From the NCBI GenBank assembly GCA_027364815.1, contig DAHXOQ010000084.1, positions 1-10,133 of the forward strand: a DNA stretch of 10,133 nucleotides. The letters run 5' to 3'. Under the pieces are notes generated by a model. The model worked only from the letters and a program-made list of their open reading frames with translations. It did not search any database and was not told the DNA's origin. Below are positions 6,652 to 10,133 of the stretch, piece by piece. Each line of letters begins with the position of its first letter. The first letter of the stretch is position 1. The position numbers were made by a program, and so were the translations under genes. Source of the DNA: Acidobacteriaceae bacterium (GTDB lineage Bacteria; Acidobacteriota; Terriglobia; Terriglobales; Acidobacteriaceae).

Positions 6652-7329
6652 TCACGCGACTTCTCTGTTGGCCATCTCCTCGGCTTCGATGCGGCTTCCA
6701 ACCTCAGCGGCTGCAGCTGCCAGCACGCGATGGTGAATGATGAACAAGGCCAGCTCCAGACGATCGCTGACTCCGGTCTTGTCATAGATTGAACGCAGGT
6801 AATTCTTGATAACCTGCTCTGTGGTTTTGAGTCGATTTGCGATCTCGCGATTCTTGCAGCCCTGCACAATGAGCGCGACGATCTTCATTTCTTTCGGAGT
6901 CAGGCGCTCACGCACACGCTGACCAACGCGGTCTTCTTCAACGGCGGGAGTCTGCACGAGTTGGGGAGGTAGCCAGACTTCTCCGGCAGCGACGCGACGC
7001 ACGCACTCGACGAGCGCAGGCCCGCTGACACTGCGGTAGACAACGCCGCGATAGCCGAGCTGGAGGAAAGTGTTTGCGCTCTCGTCGCTCTCGGCGATGA
7101 TGATTCCCTGGCTGTTCGTGGAATCCAGCAAATTTTTAACACGCTGGAAATCCGGTTTCAGCGAGGAAGAAAAGAGCACGATGGATCCAGGAAAGGTGGA
7201 GACGGCGTGTTGCATGCGCTCCAGATCAGAGCACTGAGCAATGATCCGGAAATCGTCGTCAGTTGCCAGCACCTTGGCAGTGCCAGCGCGGAATATGGCT
7301 TGTGAGTCAGCCAAAATAACTTTCTTCAT
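6652..7329 (-). CDS. LuxR/NarL-type transcriptional regulator with degenerate receiver domain
   Basis: A 225-residue cytoplasmic regulator with NarL/FixJ layout. The N-terminal receiver-like domain (residues 1-120) begins MKKVILADSQAIFRAG, as response regulators do (VLADDH.LFR.G). The C-terminal LuxR helix-turn-helix (about 142-200) reads LTPKEMKIVALIVQGCKNREIANRL, then TTEQVIKNYLRSIYDKTGVSDRLELALF, a clear match. The receiver lacks the phosphorylation machinery: the Asp expected near residue 54 is Ser (LFSSSLKP), the second acidic-pocket residue is Ser9, and the conserved Lys near residue 99 is Arg (VVYRSVSG). It is probably controlled by something other than phosphorylation, or is constitutive. 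No histidine kinase lies nearby. An Ala/Glu-rich tail (204-225) extends past the DNA-binding domain. The only gene facing it is pruA, tail to tail, so no target is implied. Confidence 0.92.
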   Translation of the reverse strand: MKKVILADSQAIFRAGTAKVLATDDDFRIIAQCSDLERMQHAVSTFPGSIVLFSSSLKPDFQRVKNLLDSTNSQGIIIAESDESANTFLQLGYRGVVYRSVSGPALVECVRRVAAGEVWLPPQLVQTPAVEEDRVGQRVRERLTPKEMKIVALIVQGCKNREIANRLKTTEQVIKNYLRSIYDKTGVSDRLELALFIIHHRVLAAAAAEVGSRIEAEEMANREVA

Positions 7330-7353
7330 ATTCGTCAGCTCGCGTCCCCCACC

Positions 7354-7381
7354 AGAATAAAGACTGGCAGTAGAGTTTCAA
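7354..7381 (-). promoter_or_regulatory. Candidate promoter for the LuxR-type regulator
   Basis: On the minus strand TTGAAA (7381-7376) and TATTCT (7359-7354) are separated by 16 bases, matching consensus at five and four of six positions. The start would fall about 17-20 bases before the ATG at 7329. The short leader has GGGGG but no well-spaced ribosome binding site. Confidence 0.35.
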
Positions 7382-8242
7382 TTATCCACCCCTTGCGGCC
7401 TTTCAAGCTGGCCTGCTTTGTGAGTGGATATTCCTGCTCTCCCTGGCTCTATTGGCACATTAGGGAAGTCACTTGCAGATGTCTACAAATGCAACACAGG
7501 TGGAAACCCGAAATTCAAGAACAAGTTGCACGCCGGGTGGAGTAAAAACACCCACAGAGAAAGATTATAAGCAATCTCAGCTGCGAGCAAGAAAAATCGG
7601 GTTAGAGGAAGTGTTGATTTTCGACGCAATCGTGCTTTCAGAGGCAGGCAGATCGTGCATTGCCGATTGGCATCTGGTTTAACGAGATTAGCACGAAAGT
7701 GCAAACGATAGTCCTGAATATCCACACCTGTACGTCACTAAAGTTATCTATGCAGCAGGCTAATGTGAGCATTTGCGGCGTTGACTCTCATCGTGTCGAT
7801 GTAAAGCAGGGTCGCGCTAAAAATCGTAGAGCAGGAGATAGAAATTTCGAGCAACGCAATTGCAAGCAGGCAGACTAGAGAAATTGTCGAGGTTCGAGTG
7901 AAAGAGAACATTAGCAACAGGAAGCGGCTCTGGATTCACTGAGCGAGTGGCTTTGTCATCTTCGATTTGGATCAACGAGCGAGCTTCTTGAGCCGCGCAT
8001 CTACTTCGATCACCAGCTTTGCGTCCGTGCAGATGGACGGCCAACTGTAGCAGGAGTTTTGCAGAGGTATCTGGCTCCCGACACATCAGATTCGATGGGG
8101 ACGATTGAACTTACGCACTCTGCGGTCGTGCATCCGCGCCAGGAAAATCAGCAGTACGCTTTTGTACATGCGCAGCCGGCAAACCGTAAGAGCGTGAGCA
8201 GCAAGTCTGAATCGAAGCCAATGAAAATTATCGAGCAATATA
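7382..8242. other. About 860 bases with no recognised gene
   Basis: Both strands carry several short open frames (for example plus strand 7473-7682 and minus strand 7817-8086). None has a good ribosome binding site, recognisable motif or coding-like composition, and they overlap one another. A plus-strand frame from ATG 8095 gives a 62-residue basic peptide ending QYKIRRNPDGRGGFF, but it reads through the terminator stem at 8243-8277 and I do not count it as a gene. The region may hold decayed coding sequence or an unannotated RNA ending at the downstream terminator. No mobile-element ends were seen. Confidence 0.5.
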
Positions 8243-8281
8243 AAATCCGTCGCAACCCTGATGGGCGCGGCGGATTTTTTT
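8243..8281 (+). terminator. Rho-independent terminator with no recognised gene upstream
   Basis: AAATCCGTCGC (8243-8253) pairs with GCGGCGGATTT (8267-8277), an 11-bp stem with one G-U pair and a 13-base loop. The T-run at 8275-8281 is on the plus strand. It is oriented to end a plus-strand transcript, yet no convincing plus-strand gene lies within about 1.6 kb upstream. It also lies about 50 bases past the end of the minus-strand lipoprotein gene, and could serve that gene in the reverse direction since A-rich sequence (TAAAA) flanks the stem. Confidence 0.8.
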
Positions 8282-8327
8282 GAAGCAGTAAATCTGCTGA
8301 AAGCCGAGTTGATACAGAAGACTCTAC

Positions 8328-8756
8328 TTAGTTCACGGTGATTGTGTACATGCCGGAAATCCCGACGGTGGGTGGAGTCAGCATATCAACAGCTTTGACT
8401 GTGAATGTGAAGGTTTTGCCATTGTCATTTGCGTTAGTATCAGTACCGCTGATGACTGCAACTGAAGTCGAGTTGGTTCCGGTGGTATTCTTTGTCGTCA
8501 AAGTGATTCCAGAGGGAAGTGAGCCTGAATCAAGTGAATATGTATAAACGCCAGTAGGGGGTCCTGTCACACCATCCGCTACAACTGTTGCGTAGTATGC
8601 ATGTCCGATTGTTGCAGTTGCCAGCGGCCCGGCAGGAGTTTTGAAGTCAATCTCAATGGGTGTGGTCGACGCGCAGCTAGACAAGCCCAAGGTTGCAGCC
8701 AGCGCCAACAACGCAAAGCCCGCTCCAATCAACCGCTTACCGTATACCTTCATCAT
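8328..8756 (-). CDS. Small lipoprotein with one Ig-like (He_PIG-type) domain
   Basis: A 142-residue predicted lipoprotein. The start at ATG-ATG (8756) follows GGAGGAG at a good distance. The signal is basic MMKVYGKR, hydrophobic GAGFALLALAATLGL, then lipobox LSS-Cys at about residue 28. The rest looks like a single bacterial Ig-like fold of the 'putative Ig' (He_PIG) type: a first strand with ATIGHAYYATVVADGV, the marker YSLDSGSLPSGITLTT, then VISGTDTN, then a final strand pair TFTFTVKAVD and GMYTITVN. In larger acidobacterial surface proteins this domain occurs in tandem with catalytic or adhesive modules; here it stands alone. The role is unknown, possibly structural or binding in the envelope. 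It appears monocistronic, with its own upstream promoter region. Confidence 0.85.
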   Translation of the reverse strand: MMKVYGKRLIGAGFALLALAATLGLSSCASTTPIEIDFKTPAGPLATATIGHAYYATVVADGVTGPPTGVYTYSLDSGSLPSGITLTTKNTTGTNSTSVAVISGTDTNANDNGKTFTFTVKAVDMLTPPTVGISGMYTITVN

Positions 8757-8868
8757 CCTGTCTCCTCCGGCTCTTTCACTGCCTCACGTGCTCGGCTGCT
8801 CAACTGAACCATTAAATGTGTAAATGGTGCTATTTGTCTCAAGCTTACAACTCGGCTTATACATTTTC

Positions 8869-8897
8869 AGCCTATTATGGGCCTTGCGCCTTGTCAA
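8869..8897 (-). promoter_or_regulatory. Candidate promoter for the Ig-like lipoprotein
   Basis: On the minus strand a perfect TTGACA (8897-8892) is followed after 17 bases by TAGGCT (8874-8869), a weak -10; TAATAG three bases earlier is an alternative. The leader would be about 105 bases, ending at the GGAGGAG ribosome binding site. The region between this gene and the upstream glycosyltransferase (8757-8990) holds nothing else I can support. Confidence 0.35.
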
Positions 8898-8990
8898 TCA
8901 GCGTTTTTTGAATCTTACTCCGGGCGTAACTTGCAGAAACTACGCAAAAGTACTCTTGGTGTTTGCGCGAACCAGTGGTTTCATCCTATC

Positions 8991-10133
8991 TCATTCCACC
9001 GGAATCAGAATCTTATCTTCTGCCAGTGGCTGTTGCAGATTCTGGTTCTTTGCCTCGCGAACTTTGCCGCCAGGAAGCGGATGCAGCTTGAAGAGCACAA
9101 GCAGATTCCGCTCTGGATCGTCGAGCGCAGGGAAGCTGGCAACCTGTTCGAGGCTGAAGTGGATGTGAAGGTCCTCAAGTGTGCCGGGATCCAAATCATT
9201 CCACGCGGCATACCATCCCGGCTTGTAATAGTAGAGTTTCTGCGGCAAATCCATCGTCCCAAAGTCATCGCAAAGAGCCGGAATGTTGGTCATGAGCGAG
9301 ATTTCGTCGCCGCTGATGGAATCCAGAATCCGGTTGCCGTTGGGATGCTCATCAATATATTTAGTTAAATCGGATGCCGCTTTCACGTAAGTGTATTCGG
9401 GATGGCGAGCATAGCGTACAGTCTGTGCCGCATTCACCGAGATAGCCGCCACTGCCACTCCTATACCGAGCCATCCCCACGTCCTGACGCGAGCTCCAGC
9501 CTCCACCATCGCGGCCAATCCCTCGGCGACGAGGAAGAAGCAAAAGAAGGCCACCAGCGCAAAGTATCTGGCCTGGGGATGATTTTGCAGGGTCATGAAA
9601 GCAATGTAACCAGAGGTCACCAGTACAGAGGCCATGGTCATTGGATTCGCAATCCACTTGCGTGCCCAATTGTCGCCGGCCCACTCGGCCGCGCTGATGT
9701 GTTCAATTTTTTTAGCGCGCATGGCAAAGAAGGCAATCACAAGTAGAACGCCAGCTAGCGGGACAAGGATAACGTCGATCCACAATCCGCCATGGAGGGA
9801 CCACCAGAAACTCAGCACCGGCCAGTAAAACTCGGGCGGCTTTGCGTAGTTATTAATGAAAAAAAATCCTCTGTAATCGACCAGCAGATGGTGGCTGATG
9901 ATGAATACCATCCAGAGGCCAAAGCTCGCAGCGAAAGTTGTGCCAGCCACGACTAATTTTGTGATGGCACGCTTCCAATTCGGCCCCAACGGCTGCACAA
10001 TCACCCACGCAATCGCCGGCAACAAAAAAATCGTCGTCGTTTTTGTCAACAGCATCATCGTAAGCAGCAGGCCGATTCCCGCAGCCCCTCGCATAGGGTG
10101 CTTCACTTCTGGCAAACGCAGAGCCAACAGAAG
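8991..10133 (-). CDS. GT39-like integral membrane glycosyltransferase, C-terminal part (5' end outside window)
   Basis: The frame is open across the right edge, so about 380 C-terminal residues are present and the start lies beyond the window. It shows about six membrane helices: near visible residues 12-42, 55-78, 100-135 (LWIDVILVPLAGVLLVIAFF), 163-182, 188-210 and 218-235. A soluble, probably periplasmic domain of about 140 residues ends the protein. The NHPQARYFALVAFF segment, with an Arg-Tyr just before a helix, is characteristic of GT-C enzymes of the GT39/ArnT-like group, which use polyprenyl-phosphate sugars to modify lipids or proteins at the outer face of the inner membrane. The catalytic Asp-Glu/Asp loop and first helices would be upstream, so activity cannot be judged here. 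Donor and acceptor are unknown. It stops at TGA (8993-8991). Confidence 0.8.
   Translation of the reverse strand, partial: LLLALRLPEVKHPMRGAAGIGLLLTMMLLTKTTTIFLLPAIAWVIVQPLGPNWKRAITKLVVAGTTFAASFGLWMVFIISHHLLVDYRGFFFINNYAKPPEFYWPVLSFWWSLHGGLWIDVILVPLAGVLLVIAFFAMRAKKIEHISAAEWAGDNWARKWIANPMTMASVLVTSGYIAFMTLQNHPQARYFALVAFFCFFLVAEGLAAMVEAGARVRTWGWLGIGVAVAAISVNAAQTVRYARHPEYTYVKAASDLTKYIDEHPNGNRILDSISGDEISLMTNIPALCDDFGTMDLPQKLYYYKPGWYAAWNDLDPGTLEDLHIHFSLEQVASFPALDDPERNLLVLFKLHPLPGGKVREAKNQNLQQPLAEDKILIPVE

Noticed and set aside
7817..8086. Minus-strand 89-codon frame, and a second minus-strand frame containing DAKLVIEVDARLKKLAR
   Set aside because: The two frames overlap, neither has a start signal or known domain, and composition does not separate them from chance; possibly decayed coding DNA.
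8095..8283. 62-residue small protein ending GRGGFF
   Set aside because: Its C-terminal codons are the terminator stem and T-run themselves, and there is no good ribosome binding site; kept only as a possibility in the orphan-terminator finding.

Overview
The window looks like ordinary chromosome of a soil-type Acidobacteriota (Terriglobia-like) bacterium. That is an inference from the gene set: a DUF4136 protein, an S46 dipeptidyl-peptidase, small Ig-like lipoproteins, a TTG-started outer-membrane protein with a c-type cytochrome, and a GT39-like membrane glycosyltransferase. The DNA is moderately GC-rich, and most coding regions are bounded by clear Rho-independent terminators. No rRNA, tRNA, CRISPR array, transposase, phage gene or defence island was seen.

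Layout, left to right. The 3' end of a DUF4136 gene (1-200, +) is followed by a proline-rich lipoprotein of unknown function (260-979, +). A non-coding stretch (980-1378) with a strong GC-rich hairpin leads to an exported S46 peptidase of the DPP7 type (1379-3454, +). A bidirectional terminator (3467-3506) separates it from a minus-strand two-gene operon: a predicted outer-membrane protein (3905-4795) and a membrane-anchored monohaem cytochrome c (3510-3905), overlapping as TAATG. A compact divergent control region with two small palindromes (4796-4982) separates that operon from a pruA/rocA-type aldehyde dehydrogenase (4983-6572, +). This dehydrogenase is intact except for a single in-frame TAG at codon 356. 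A perfect 24-bp inverted repeat (6583-6633) serves as terminator between pruA and a convergent LuxR-family regulator (6652-7329, -) whose receiver domain lacks the phosphorylation site. About 900 bases without a recognisable gene follow, ending in an apparently orphan plus-strand terminator (8243-8281). The window closes with a small Ig-like lipoprotein (8328-8756, -) and the C-terminal part of a GT39-like glycosyltransferase (8991 to the right edge, -).

Taken together, this is mainly envelope and nutrient-scavenging housekeeping. The S46 enzyme would release dipeptides in the periplasm, PruA would feed proline-derived glutamate semialdehyde into glutamate, and the cytochrome/outer-membrane pair suggests periplasmic electron transfer or a metal-related role. 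These functional links are inferred only from proximity. The points most worth a second look are the amber-interrupted pruA, the degenerate receiver, the cytochrome/CxxC outer-membrane pair with its palindromic control region, and the orphan terminator. I found no convincing undescribed multi-gene system.
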